NCBI RefSeq assembly: GCF_029285175.1
Contig: NZ_JABEDH010000002.1
Coordinates: forward strand, 620,001 to 684,000
Direction of reading: 5' to 3'
DNA: 64,000 nucleotides
DNA from: Sulfitobacter sp. M05
GTDB taxonomy: Bacteria; Pseudomonadota; Alphaproteobacteria; Rhodobacterales; Rhodobacteraceae
Shown: positions 18,117-25,900 of the stretch, piece by piece
Layout of the letters: each line of letters begins with the position of its first letter
Position numbering within the stretch: the stretch's first letter is position 1
Notes under the pieces: model-generated
The model's database searches: none
Seen by the model: the letters and a program-made list of their open reading frames with translations, nothing else
What the model was told of the DNA's origin: nothing
Made by a program: the position numbers and the translations under genes

Positions 18117-18161
18117 TTCGCCCTGCCAGAATGTTAAAATTCCAGTTTCGAATGCGCGTGT

Positions 18162-19547
18162 CTACGCCGTGATCTTCTGGTTTGGCCCAACCAGCTCGGC
18201 TTCGGTCTGGGTGCCGACCTGAAGTTTGTCGCGCGGCCAAACCACCTCGATTACGGCACCTTTTCTGGCTGGCTCTGCGACCCTGTCGCGGCCATTGGCG
18301 AACCGCAGCACCGCACCCGAACGTTCCAACAGGGTTTTGGCGATGAACAACCCCAATCCCATCCCCTCGTATTCCGGGCGGGCAGCAGACGCGCGGGCCC
18401 TTGATCTGTCTTTCATAAATGGATCACCGATACGGCCCAATATATGCGCCGGAAAGCCCGAACCGTCATCCATGATCCGTATGGAAATGTTTGTGTTCGA
18501 CCAGTTGGTTTCGATCCAGACTGTGCTGTCGGCGAAATCAACAGCATTCTGGATCAAATTGCGCAGCCCATGGATGATCTCTGGTTGGCGCAGGATTGTC
18601 GGCTGGCTTTTGCGATGAATGTCATCTGGAAGCTGGGCCAGAACCACCTTTTTGCCACGGTCCATATGGGGTTCCGCCGCTTCAAGCACCATGGTTTCAA
18701 GAGGCGCATGATGCATGTGCAGATCATCTTTGCCGGCCCGCCCCATATCGCGCAGGATGTCACGGCAACGATCAGCCTGATCACGGATCAATGCAGCGTC
18801 TTCGGCCAGTTCGGGATTGTGCTTGAGGTCGTTCAATAACTCCGTTGAGGCAAGTTTGATCGTGGCCAGCGGCGTGCCCAGCTCGTGCGCGGCGGCGGCC
18901 ACGACGCCGCCCAGATCGGTCAGTTTCTGTTCGCGGGCCAGCGCCATCTGGGTCGCCGACAATGCGTCACCCATTGAATGCACTTCGGTGGTGACCCGGC
19001 GTGAATAGGCGCTGGTAAAGACGATGGCGATGACCAATGCGGTCCACTGGCCAAAGATGAACAGTCGCGGGATCTTCAGGAGTTCCCCGTCCAGTGTCAT
19101 CAGCGGCAGATGATAGACCGACAGAAGCGTGACCAGAACAATCGCGGTGGAGCAAAGCACAAGCGTAGAGCGCAGGCTGAGGGCTGTTGCGGAAATGGTG
19201 ACCGGGCCTAGCAACAAGAGGGCAAAAGGGTTGTTCAGCCCGCCGGTCAGGAACAACAGAAACGCGATCTGGAACAAATCAAAGCTGATCATCCAAAGGT
19301 TTTCGAATTCGGACAAGCGTTTATTTTCGGGGAAAATGAAACTGGCGATAAGGTTGGCGATTACCGATGCACCCACCGCCAGATAGCAGAGCCCAAGCTC
19401 CAACTGCATACCATAGATCAACTGGGCCACGCTGATTGCGGTCAACTGGCCGGCAATGGCAACCCAGCGCAGCACAATCATCGTCCGTAACCGGATCCAG
19501 TTGGCGCGGGTGCGGCCTGTAAGGGGGCGGATTGTTGCCTGCGTCAT
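18162..19547 (-). CDS. regB: Redox-sensing histidine kinase RegB (PrrB)
   Basis: RegB senses redox state through the quinone pool and phosphorylates RegA to control photosynthesis, respiration and nitrogen or carbon fixation genes. The 461-residue protein has six membrane segments in its first half, the quinone-site motif GGLNNPF at 102-108, the H-box AAAHELGTPLAT with phospho-accepting H221, and the redox-active cysteine C261 in RCRDIL. An N-box (HGLRNLIQNAVDF, 326-338) and a G-box (GMGLGLFIAKTLLERSG) follow. It diverges from senC-regA, the standard arrangement. Confidence 0.96.
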   Translation of the reverse strand: MTQATIRPLTGRTRANWIRLRTMIVLRWVAIAGQLTAISVAQLIYGMQLELGLCYLAVGASVIANLIASFIFPENKRLSEFENLWMISFDLFQIAFLLFLTGGLNNPFALLLLGPVTISATALSLRSTLVLCSTAIVLVTLLSVYHLPLMTLDGELLKIPRLFIFGQWTALVIAIVFTSAYSRRVTTEVHSMGDALSATQMALAREQKLTDLGGVVAAAAHELGTPLATIKLASTELLNDLKHNPELAEDAALIRDQADRCRDILRDMGRAGKDDLHMHHAPLETMVLEAAEPHMDRGKKVVLAQLPDDIHRKSQPTILRQPEIIHGLRNLIQNAVDFADSTVWIETNWSNTNISIRIMDDGSGFPAHILGRIGDPFMKDRSRARASAARPEYEGMGLGLFIAKTLLERSGAVLRFANGRDRVAEPARKGAVIEVVWPRDKLQVGTQTEAELVGPNQKITA

Positions 19548-19621
19548 CTGCGCACCTTTTGTTTATTCGCCGTTGCGTCTGGGATTTTGTAGCGTAGGTC
19601 TGCACCTGAGAACGATCAAGA

Positions 19622-19635
19622 GCGCCAATTGGCGC
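19622..19635 (+). promoter_or_regulatory. 14-bp perfect palindrome at the senC ribosome-binding site
   Basis: GCGCCAATTGGCGC is a perfect palindrome ending directly before the senC AGGAGG. As DNA it could be an operator in the regB-senC divergent region; as RNA the hairpin has almost no loop and would abut the ribosome-binding site. Confidence 0.5.
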
Positions 19636-19646
19636 AGGAGGACCAG

Positions 19647-20261
19647 ATGAACCGCATCATTACAATTTCCGCTGTTGGTATTGCTGCCGCATTCCTGTTG
19701 GGAACGGTTTGGATGACATCGCAGGGCGGCAAGGGTGACAAGTTTGCGCAATGCCGCGATTCTGCTGTTGCCGGTGATCTGGGCGGGCCGTTTGAACTGG
19801 TCAATGCGCAGGGTAAAACGGTCACTGACGCGGATGTCATGACCGCCCCGTCGCTGATCTATTTTGGGTATACATATTGTCCTGACGTTTGCCCGCTGGA
19901 TGTTGATCGCAATGCTGCTGCTGTTGAAATACTGGAAAGCCGCGGTGACATGGTGACGCCGGTGTTCATCACTATTGATCCGGCCCGCGATACCCCTGAA
20001 GTTGTGGGTGAATTTGCCGAAGTGATGCACCCGCGTATGGTGGGGCTGACCGGCTCTGCGGAACAGGTCAAAGCGGCCAGTCAGGCCTATAAAACCTATT
20101 ACAAGGCCCATCCGGACGTTGATGGTGAATACCTTGTTGATCACTCGACCTTCAGCTATCTGGTGTTTCCCGAGGATGGGTTTGTTCAATACTTCCGGCG
20201 CGAAACGACGCCTGAGGTGATGGCCGAACAAATCGGGTGTTTCATTGATAACGCGTCCTAG
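19647..20261 (+). CDS. senC: SenC/PrrC, SCO1-family copper chaperone
   Basis: Membrane-anchored periplasmic protein that helps assemble the CuA/CuB sites of cytochrome oxidase and affects the RegB signal. It has 204 residues, an N-terminal membrane anchor (about 4-23), the copper-binding C78-x3-C82 (CPDVC) and the third ligand H166 (YLVDHSTFSYLV). The ATG at 19647 follows AGGAGG with good spacing; a TTG at 19629 would place the ribosome-binding site inside the gene. Confidence 0.95.
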   Translation: MNRIITISAVGIAAAFLLGTVWMTSQGGKGDKFAQCRDSAVAGDLGGPFELVNAQGKTVTDADVMTAPSLIYFGYTYCPDVCPLDVDRNAAAVEILESRGDMVTPVFITIDPARDTPEVVGEFAEVMHPRMVGLTGSAEQVKAASQAYKTYYKAHPDVDGEYLVDHSTFSYLVFPEDGFVQYFRRETTPEVMAEQIGCFIDNAS

Positions 20262-20355
20262 AGATCCCATTGAGCGGGCTTCTTAAATTGACTGAATTGC
20301 GCCAAGACACATATGGTGTCCCGAGTGACACCGTTTTGAGCGCAGGGAAGTGACC

Positions 20356-20901
20356 ATGGATCAGATAGACATCGGACCGGACAAATCGCTGCTGTTGGTG
20401 GACGATGACGAGCCGTTTCTGCGCCGCCTTGCGAAAGCCATGGAAAAACGTGGTTTCGAGGTCGAAACCGCCGATAGTGTTGCGGCAGGTCGCGCCATCG
20501 CAACTGCCCGTCCGCCTGCCTTTGCGGTGATTGACTTACGGCTTGGAGATGGCAACGGGCTTGATGTGGTGGAGGTGCTGCGTGAGCGGCGTGCAGATGC
20601 CCGTCTGGTGGTCTTGACGGGCTATGGTGCGATTGCGACAGCGGTTGCTGCGGTCAAGATCGGTGCGACGGATTACCTGTCCAAACCGGCGGATGCCAAT
20701 GACATCACCAATGCGTTGCTGGCCACCGGTGACGACATGCCGCCGCCGCCGGAAAACCCGATGAGCGCGGACCGCGTGCGCTGGGAACATATCCAACGCG
20801 TTTATGAGTTATGCGACCGCAATGTTTCTGAAACCGCGCGCCGATTGAACATGCACCGGCGTACCTTGCAGCGGATTCTGGCCAAGCGCTCACCCCGCTA
20901 G
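20356..20901 (+). CDS. regA: Response regulator RegA (PrrA)
   Basis: Transcription regulator activated by RegB. The 181-residue protein has a receiver domain with acidic pocket VDDDEP (about 15-20), phospho-acceptor D60 (AVIDLRLGDGNG), Thr in VVLTGYG and Lys in YLSKPAD. A proline linker (PPPPENP) leads to a Fis-type helix-turn-helix, NVSETARRLNMHRRTLQRIL. The ATG at 20356 follows AGGGAAG; a GTG at 20350 would add two residues. It lies 94 bp after senC. Confidence 0.96.
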   Translation: MDQIDIGPDKSLLLVDDDEPFLRRLAKAMEKRGFEVETADSVAAGRAIATARPPAFAVIDLRLGDGNGLDVVEVLRERRADARLVVLTGYGAIATAVAAVKIGATDYLSKPADANDITNALLATGDDMPPPPENPMSADRVRWEHIQRVYELCDRNVSETARRLNMHRRTLQRILAKRSPR

Positions 20902-20979
20902 AAGATGGTCAAAAAGGGGGGGGTGCCATGCGTACACCCCCGATGCACCCCCGGTACACCGGCTGGCGCATAATCGGGA

Positions 20980-21465
20980 TCAAAGCTCGTAACGCTTGAG
21001 CCGTTTTTCCACGACATCGCCATTGGCCAATTTGTGCCCTTCGATGACGCCATAATCCTGAAATCCGCGACTTTGATAGTAGATCAACCCGCCTTCGTTA
21101 TCAGCGCGGATGTTGGCATTGATCCAGACATACCCCAGCGCTTTGGCAGCTTGTTTGGTCGCTTCGAACAAGGATGATCCGATGCCCAGACCAGTCTGGC
21201 CGATCTGCACAAAGGTGGCGATATCAACCGCGCCCTGCGGCAGATCTTCTTTTGGATTGATCCATTGAAAGCCGACGACGTTTTCCTGTGCATCAGTGGC
21301 CACGTGCCATGCGCTGCGTTCCGGGTCGTAGGCCATCCATTCAATCAGATCAGCCCCCGTGACGGGCCGTGTAAGCGCGGTGGTGCCCCCTTTGGCGATA
21401 ATCTCGTTTAACAGGGTGGCCATATTCGCAGCATCGAAATTGATGGCGGGTCGTACTTTGATCAT
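20980..21465 (-). CDS. GNAT-family N-acetyltransferase
   Basis: A 161-residue acetyltransferase. The acetyl-CoA-binding region is QIGQTGLGIGSSLFEATKQAAKALG (Q/RxxGxG/A type) and the C-terminal part has NEGGLIYYQSRGFQDYG, typical of small-molecule acetyltransferases. The substrate is unknown. The ATG at 21465 has GGAGGA 7 nt upstream; the ATG at 21471 is too close to it. The start overlaps the upstream HD gene by 4 bp. Confidence 0.86.
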   Translation of the reverse strand: MIKVRPAINFDAANMATLLNEIIAKGGTTALTRPVTGADLIEWMAYDPERSAWHVATDAQENVVGFQWINPKEDLPQGAVDIATFVQIGQTGLGIGSSLFEATKQAAKALGYVWINANIRADNEGGLIYYQSRGFQDYGVIEGHKLANGDVVEKRLKRYEL

Positions 21466-22058
21466 GTGCATTCCTCCAGAAGGGTGGCGTGGCGCGCGGT
21501 AAAGGCGCGCCGTGTTTCGACCGGCGGGCGCAGCATGATCGAGAGCCCTTCGATCAAGGCCGGGTTCGGGGTGCCAAAAAATTTGGAGGATTCCGTTTCG
21601 GAAAAGCCGGCAATTTGGGTGGCCTCCATCCATGCGCTGATTTTGTCGGCTTTCTTGATCTGTTTCTTGACCGAAACAGGGATACTGGCCGGCAGACCAA
21701 AACGCAGGTGAATGGCAGCGGTCAGGCGGTCGTCCAATGCGCCGTACCTGGGGCCGACAGCAGCTTTGACCGGCGAAATCATATCGCCAATCACATATTC
21801 GGGGGCGTCATGCAGCAAGGCGGCAAGGCGCCATTTTGCCGGCGCTTTGGGGTTAATGCGGCCAAAGAGTGTTTCGACCAGAAGCGAATGTTCGGCGACG
21901 GAATAGGCATAGTCCCCATGGGTTTGACCGTTCCACCGTGCGACGAAGGCCAGACCGTGGGCGATGTCGTCAATTTCGATATCCACCGGTGTCGGATCCA
22001 ACAGATCCAGCCTGCGACCGGACAACATTCTTTGCCATGCTCTGGGTTGTTGCGCCAT
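21462..22058 (-). CDS. HD-domain phosphohydrolase (YfbR-like)
   Basis: A 198-residue protein with the HD metal site: AEHSLLVETL for the first histidine and LAALLHDAPEYVIGDM for the His-Asp pair. The size and the DAPEYVIGD block resemble the YfbR/5'-deoxynucleotidase branch, but nucleotide specificity is inferred. The ATG at 22058 is preferred over a TTG at 22079. Translation is coupled to the downstream acetyltransferase (ATGA). Confidence 0.82.
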   Translation of the reverse strand: MAQQPRAWQRMLSGRRLDLLDPTPVDIEIDDIAHGLAFVARWNGQTHGDYAYSVAEHSLLVETLFGRINPKAPAKWRLAALLHDAPEYVIGDMISPVKAAVGPRYGALDDRLTAAIHLRFGLPASIPVSVKKQIKKADKISAWMEATQIAGFSETESSKFFGTPNPALIEGLSIMLRPPVETRRAFTARHATLLEECT

Positions 22059-22135
22059 GCGGGCCTGCCTTTGCGTCAATTGAAATTTTGGAACTTTTCA
22101 CCGCCTGGGGTGTTTTTCACATGAAGGAGAGACCG

Positions 22136-22438
22136 ATGAAACCGTTTATTTCGACCCTGACTTTTGTACTTGGCACCGCATGTGCAACCAGCGCGATGGC
22201 GCAGGGTAACGTGTGCATGGCGGCAGGAGAAATGAAAGCAGCGCTGACAGACTGGTACGGAGAAAAGCCGGTCTCGCCGCCCTCTGAAACCAAGGAACAG
22301 CTGTGGGTTTCGCAGGAGACCGGCACATGGACGTTGATCAAGAGTTTTTCAGATGGGCATGCCTGTGTGCTGTCACAGGGCAAGGATTGGATGACCGGGG
22401 TAGATCAGGACCAGCTGTTGGCGGAACTGCGGGATTAA
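22136..22438 (+). CDS. Small secreted protein of unknown function
   Basis: A 100-residue protein with a signal peptide (MKPFISTLTFVLGTACATSAMA, cleavage predicted after AMA). The mature part has two cysteines (in NVCMAAG and HACVLSQG) that could pair. The ATG at 22136 follows AAGGAGAG. I do not recognise the family. It precedes ahcY by 88 bp on the same strand and shares its promoter region or lies upstream of its leader. Confidence 0.75.
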   Translation: MKPFISTLTFVLGTACATSAMAQGNVCMAAGEMKAALTDWYGEKPVSPPSETKEQLWVSQETGTWTLIKSFSDGHACVLSQGKDWMTGVDQDQLLAELRD

Positions 22439-22446
22439 CCGGTTAA
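22435..22446. repeat. 12-bp palindrome TTAACCGGTTAA
   Basis: A perfect 12-bp palindrome covers the stop codon of the small secreted protein gene. It could be an operator for ahcY or chance. No second copy was noticed in the window. Confidence 0.35.
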
Positions 22447-22452
22447 GGCGTC

Positions 22453-22524
22453 GGGCACTGTTCTGTTGAGGGATCGCGCCAAAACTGTTAGGGCGCGGTC
22501 AGATAATTTTTGACCGAGGTGCCC
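22453..22524 (+). promoter_or_regulatory. Foldable leader of ahcY, possible regulatory RNA
   Basis: Three pairings nest without conflict: GGGCAC (22453-22458) with GTGCCC (22519-22524); CGCGCC (22475-22480) with GGCGCG (22492-22497); GTCA (22498-22501) with TGAC (22511-22514). The outer helix covers the bases next to the GAGG ribosome-binding site and ends 2 nt before the ATG. This is a three-way junction that could gate translation. It does not match the published SAH riboswitch core as I recall it. Confidence 0.4.
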
Positions 22525-22526
22525 AA

Positions 22527-23915
22527 ATGGCAGACGACTATATCGTGAAAGACATCAGCCTTGCAGCCTATGGGCGCAAGGAACTGGATATCGCAGAAAC
22601 CGAAATGCCGGGTCTGATGTCCCTGCGCGAGGAATATGGCGAGAGCAAGCCGCTCAAGGGCGCGCGCATTGTCGGGTCGTTGCATATGACGATCCAGACT
22701 GCGGTTCTGATCGAAACCCTTGTTGAGCTGGGCGCGGATGTGCGCTGGGCGTCTTGCAACATTTTCTCGACACAGGATCACGCAGCGGCGGCAATTGCCG
22801 AAGGTGGCACGCCGGTCTTTGCGATTAAAGGCCAGTCGCTGGAGGAGCATTGGGATTACCTTGACCGGTCGTTCATGTTCCCCGACGGCCCGAACTTGAT
22901 CTTGGACGATGGTGGCGACGCGACGCTGTACATCCTGTTGGGCGCACGTGCCGAAGCGGGCGAAGATGTGATCGCGGTGCCCACTTCGGAAGAAGAGGAA
23001 GCGATCAAGGCACAGATCAAAAAGCGGATGGCGGCAAGCCCCGGCTGGTTTACCAAGATGCGCGACCAGATTGTCGGTGTGTCAGAAGAGACCACGACAG
23101 GGGTTCACCGTCTTTATGAGCTGGTGCGCGATGGCCAGTTGCCGTTCCCTGCGATTAACGTGAACGATTCCGTCACCAAGTCGAAGTTCGACAATAAGTA
23201 TGGCTGTAAGGAATCGCTGGTCGACGGCATCCGTCGTGCCACAGATACAATGATGGCGGGCAAGGTTGCTGTTGTCATGGGGTATGGTGACGTTGGCAAG
23301 GGGTGTGCGGCGTCACTGGTCGGTGCGGGTGCCCGTGTGATCGTGACCGAAGTTGATCCGATCTGCGCGTTGCAAGCGGCGATGGACGGTTTTCAGGTGA
23401 CTACACTGGAAGACGTGGTTGCCACCGCTGACATCTTTGTCACCACCACCGGCAACAAAGACGTGATCCGCATCGAGCATATGCGCGAGATGAAGGACAT
23501 GGCGATTGTTGGCAACATTGGCCACTTTGACAATGAAATTCAGGTGGCCAGCCTGAAGAACCACAAATGGACCAACATCAAGGAACAGGTGGACATGATC
23601 GAGATGCCGAATGGCAACCGGTTGATCCTGCTGTCCGAGGGGCGTTTGTTGAACCTTGGCAATGCCACGGGGCATCCGTCGTTTGTAATGTCTGCATCTT
23701 TCACCAACCAGGTACTGGCGCAGATCGAACTGTGGACCAAGGGTGATGAATATAAGAACGAGGTCTATATCCTGCCTAAGCATCTGGATGAGAAGGTTGC
23801 GCGCCTGCATCTGGACCGGATCGGTGTGAAACTGTCCAAGCTGAATGCGGAACAGGCGGCCTATATCGGTGTCACGCCGGAAGGTCCGTTCAAGCCCGAG
23901 CATTACCGGTATTGA
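22527..23915 (+). CDS. ahcY: Adenosylhomocysteinase (S-adenosylhomocysteine hydrolase)
   Basis: Reversibly splits S-adenosylhomocysteine into adenosine and homocysteine, removing the inhibitor left by methyltransferases. The protein is 462 residues, the length of the bacterial form with an insertion. Visible blocks are [19 protein letters not shown], the NAD-binding [39 protein letters not shown], and the C-terminal tail ending in KPEHYRY that reaches the neighbouring subunit. A strong terminator follows. Confidence 0.98.
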   Translation: MADDYIVKDISLAAYGRKELDIAETEMPGLMSLREEYGESKPLKGARIVGSLHMTIQTAVLIETLVELGADVRWASCNIFSTQDHAAAAIAEGGTPVFAIKGQSLEEHWDYLDRSFMFPDGPNLILDDGGDATLYILLGARAEAGEDVIAVPTSEEEEAIKAQIKKRMAASPGWFTKMRDQIVGVSEETTTGVHRLYELVRDGQLPFPAINVNDSVTKSKFDNKYGCKESLVDGIRRATDTMMAGKVAVVMGYGDVGKGCAASLVGAGARVIVTEVDPICALQAAMDGFQVTTLEDVVATADIFVTTTGNKDVIRIEHMREMKDMAIVGNIGHFDNEIQVASLKNHKWTNIKEQVDMIEMPNGNRLILLSEGRLLNLGNATGHPSFVMSASFTNQVLAQIELWTKGDEYKNEVYILPKHLDEKVARLHLDRIGVKLSKLNAEQAAYIGVTPEGPFKPEHYRY

Positions 23916-23952
23916 TCTGCCCTGCGGGTATTCCCCGCAAAGATAGAATTGG

Positions 23953-23988
23953 AAACGCCAGAGCATTCATTTGCTTTGGCGTTTTTCG
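23953..23988 (+). terminator. Rho-independent terminator of ahcY
   Basis: A 12-bp stem AACGCCAGAGCA / TGCTTTGGCGTT (one G-T pair) with a 6-nt loop is followed by TTTCGTT. It lies 38 bp after the ahcY stop. Confidence 0.9.
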
Positions 23989-24343
23989 TTTCGGTGTTGA
24001 TATTGAGTTAGGGAGTCCCGCCTTAAACATGAATCACTTGTTCGCTGCCTCTCCCATTGGTCGAACGCGAAAAGCGATATGTGATGGCTCAGGTTAAAGG
24101 CGGGACACTTTAAATGAAAATCGAAAATGCGCAGGAATAATTATATGCGACGCGGATCAAGGGCTGTGCTTTGGGCGCGTTGGGTTTGGGCGCTGTGCCA
24201 GCGGCTGTTTTGCAACCCCATGGCGGCGGGATTTTTAAGGGGGAGACACGCAGAAGTTTTCCCTTTGTCCCTGCAAAATTAGCGATTACTGTCTGTTTCG
24301 AGGTCAGACTGGCTGATCAGATATTTAAAGGTGGGAAAGATTT
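23989..24343. other. Gene-less stretch between ahcY and the DUF2853 gene
   Basis: No convincing coding frame. It holds the 92-nt nested inverted repeat and, at 24181-24218, a second foldable piece: CGCTG/CAGCG (24191-24195 with 24199-24203) inside GGGTT/AACCC (24182-24186 with 24214-24218). The last 100 bp are AT-richer and should contain the promoter of the next gene, but I cannot point to clear -35/-10 boxes. Confidence 0.5.
24015..24106. repeat. 92-nt nested inverted-repeat element between ahcY and the DUF2853 gene
   Basis: Outer arms GTCCCGCCTT (24015-24024) and AAGGCGGGAC (24097-24106) are perfect 10-bp complements. Inside them ATCAC (24033-24037) pairs with GTGAT (24081-24085), and TCGCT (24042-24046) pairs with AGCGA (24073-24077), so three helices stack along one long hairpin. 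It could be a structured RNA, a palindromic mobile repeat, or a bidirectional terminator. No target-site duplication was seen. Confidence 0.5.
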
Positions 24344-24685
24344 ATGGGCAAACGGGATGAGTGGATCGCAAAATATGCGGACGATCTGAAGAACAAATGC
24401 GGCATTACGCCTGATATGGACCTTTTGACAAAGGTGACAATTGGTTGTGGCCCAGCGATTTACAATGCGGATGCCCAGACCGTTGCTGCTGGTCAGGATA
24501 GCGAGCTTGAGACCGTTAAAAACAACTTCCTGATCAAGAAGCTGGGCCTGCCTGATGGTCCAAATTTGATGGAAGAGATTAATAAGGCAATCGAAACCTA
24601 CGGCAAATCCGAACGCAACAAGTATCGCGCCGTGGTTTATTACATGCTGACGAAACAGTTGGGAAAAGAATCCGTTTACGGTTGA
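24344..24685 (+). CDS. DUF2853 family protein
   Basis: A 113-residue soluble protein with the family blocks KYADDLKNKCGITPDMDLL, VTIGCGPAIYNADA and NKYRAVVYYMLTKQLGKE. DUF2853 proteins are small, mostly helical and of unknown function, widespread in Alphaproteobacteria and Bacteroidetes. The gene stands alone between a long non-coding leader and its own terminator, which suits a stand-alone, probably strongly expressed, transcript. Confidence 0.88.
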   Translation: MGKRDEWIAKYADDLKNKCGITPDMDLLTKVTIGCGPAIYNADAQTVAAGQDSELETVKNNFLIKKLGLPDGPNLMEEINKAIETYGKSERNKYRAVVYYMLTKQLGKESVYG

Positions 24686-24710
24686 GGCCGAAAGTAAAAT
24701 ATTGAATAAG

Positions 24711-24738
24711 CGCCCGCCGTCTGGACAGCGGGCGTTTT
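24711..24738 (+). terminator. Rho-independent terminator of the DUF2853 gene
   Basis: A perfect 7-bp stem CGCCCGC (24711-24717) / GCGGGCG (24728-24734) is followed by TTTT. It lies 25 bp after the stop codon. Confidence 0.85.
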
Positions 24739-24804
24739 GCATTTGAAAAGTAATTTAAATATCAAACGCTTGGCTAAAACGGGATGTTTTGTTAGAGATG
24801 ATCC

Positions 24805-24905
24805 AACGGCTAGGATGGCCAGAGCATATTTCGATACGTGTGTGGGTAGTGGAGCACACGGGGTGAGAAAGGGTTCTGGTGAGTATGCCGGAACCCTTTT
24901 TTCGT
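24805..24905 (+). ncRNA. Candidate small RNA with its own terminator
   Basis: No coding frame fits, yet a strong terminator at 24868-24905 stands 130 bp beyond the previous gene's own terminator, so a separate transcript must end here. A possible promoter is TTGGCT (24770-24775), 17 nt, TAGAGA (24793-24798). The proposed 100-nt RNA has one internal stem, CGTGTG (24837-24842) with CACACG (24855-24860), before the terminator hairpin. Start site and strand of the promoter are inferred. Confidence 0.4.
24868..24905 (+). terminator. Strong Rho-independent terminator
   Basis: AAAGGGTTCTGG (24868-24879) pairs with CCGGAACCCTTT (24888-24899), 12 bp with one G-T pair, followed by TTTCGTTTT. No gene precedes it closely on this strand. 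Confidence 0.85.
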
Positions 24906-25033
24906 TTTGAAAAACGTATGTGCCATTTGCGTCTTTGGTCAAATTAGAAAAGGGACGCAGGCGAATTGGGGTTAAAGCATTTCTTCAAATACCTGAACCA
25001 AGCGACGTCATGGCATTTTAGGAAATACAGTCG

Positions 25034-25426
25034 CTAGAACAACGTCAGGACCAGCCCCATAATCGCGCAGCCGAAGGTGGCATAGCCGCCGTCAATAAGG
25101 GTGAGGCGGAAAGGCCGGCCACCATATCCGTTGTTGATCATAATCCACGGGCTGATGAAAAACAGGCCGATGCCCAGACCGGATATCAACCCTTTGCCTG
25201 CTGTGTCGATCTGCGAAAGGGCAAACGTATGGCGCATCATGCCGGCGACGATCACCATCGCAATTGCCGCCATGACGAAGGGCAGGGGCGACTTATCCAC
25301 TGGCTGGCCAGTGTCGTCTACTTCAATGCCAGCCGCCGCGACCCATGGCTTGGCCAAGGTCATGTACCAGACGGCACCAAAGGCAAAACCGGCCACCGCG
25401 GCAACCAAAACTGCAACAAATCCCAT
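25034..25426 (-). CDS. DUF1761 family membrane protein
   Basis: A 130-residue protein with four hydrophobic segments (about residues 3-23, 49-66, 81-98, 111-130). Conserved DUF1761 features are the N-terminal FGAVWYMTLAKPW and the later DGGYATFGCAIMGL. The family's function is unknown. It lies at the end of the tsaD-gpsA-YCII-EVE string, 54 bp after the EVE gene. Confidence 0.82.
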   Translation of the reverse strand: MGFVAVLVAAVAGFAFGAVWYMTLAKPWVAAAGIEVDDTGQPVDKSPLPFVMAAIAMVIVAGMMRHTFALSQIDTAGKGLISGLGIGLFFISPWIMINNGYGGRPFRLTLIDGGYATFGCAIMGLVLTLF

Positions 25427-25480
25427 GCGAACCTCCCTGCGTGTTGTTTGCGATAGTATGCGCAGGATTACCTCAATTTA

Positions 25481-25900
25481 CTATGGTTTCGTTTGCCCCA
25501 TGGTGCAAACCAGCTGCCATTCGGCATCCGACACCGGCTGAACCGACAGGCGCGAGTTGCGCACAAGCACCATTTCGGCAAGCCGTTCCTCGCCTTTGAT
25601 CTGGTCCAGTGTAACGGGTTTGACAAAGGGACGCACCGCTTTGATATCAACACATTCCCAGCGGGGATCGTCGGTTTTGCTGTCTGGATGGGCCTCGGCG
25701 ATGACCTCGACAATGCCGACAACGGATTTCTCTTTCAGTGAATGATAAAAGAACCCCAGATCACCGACCTTCATCTCGCGCATGAAATTGCGCGCTTGAT
25801 AATTGCGCACGCCATCCCATTCCTCGCCAGCGTCACCTTTGGCCTGCTGGTTGTCCCAACCCCATGTGTTCGGCTCTGATTTGAACAGCCAATAGGCCAT
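25481..25900 (-). CDS. EVE domain protein
   Basis: A 139-residue single-domain EVE protein (MAYWLFKSEPNTWGWDNQ..., WDGVRNYQARNFMREMKVGDLGFFYHS). EVE domains are related to PUA and YTH domains and are thought to bind modified bases in nucleic acid; the ligand here is unknown. The ATG at 25900 is chosen because it matches family N-termini; another ATG lies one codon upstream. It overlaps the stop of the YCII gene. Confidence 0.9.
   Translation of the reverse strand: MAYWLFKSEPNTWGWDNQQAKGDAGEEWDGVRNYQARNFMREMKVGDLGFFYHSLKEKSVVGIVEVIAEAHPDSKTDDPRWECVDIKAVRPFVKPVTLDQIKGEERLAEMVLVRNSRLSVQPVSDAEWQLVCTMGQTKP

Larger units (their letters stand above)
24739..25033. other. Non-coding stretch between the DUF2853 and DUF1761 genes
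   Basis: Apart from the candidate small RNA and its terminator there is about 130 bp (24905-25033) with no recognisable gene. A 6-bp inverted pair AGCGAC (25001-25006) / GTCGCT (25030-25035) overlaps the end of the DUF1761 gene and could act as its weak terminator on the minus strand, but lacks a T-tract. Confidence 0.35.

Noticed and set aside
20919-20941. Terminator after regA (GGGGGTG / CACCCCC stem)
   Set aside because: The stem is present with a 9-nt loop, but no T-tract follows and the region is simply C-rich, so function cannot be supported.
22453-22529. SAM/SAH riboswitch of the Rhodobacterales metK type at ahcY
   Set aside because: The hairpin loop near the start (GATAATTTT) cannot pair with the ribosome-binding site as that class requires, so only a generic structured leader is claimed.
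24805-24905. 4.5S (SRP) RNA or 6S RNA at the candidate small RNA
   Set aside because: Neither the SRP GGAAG/AGCA loop nor the 6S open-bubble pattern could be found.
24676-24942. Minus-strand frame of 88 codons across the terminators after the DUF2853 gene
   Set aside because: It reads through two strong terminators and the candidate small RNA, has no family resemblance and no convincing ribosome-binding site.
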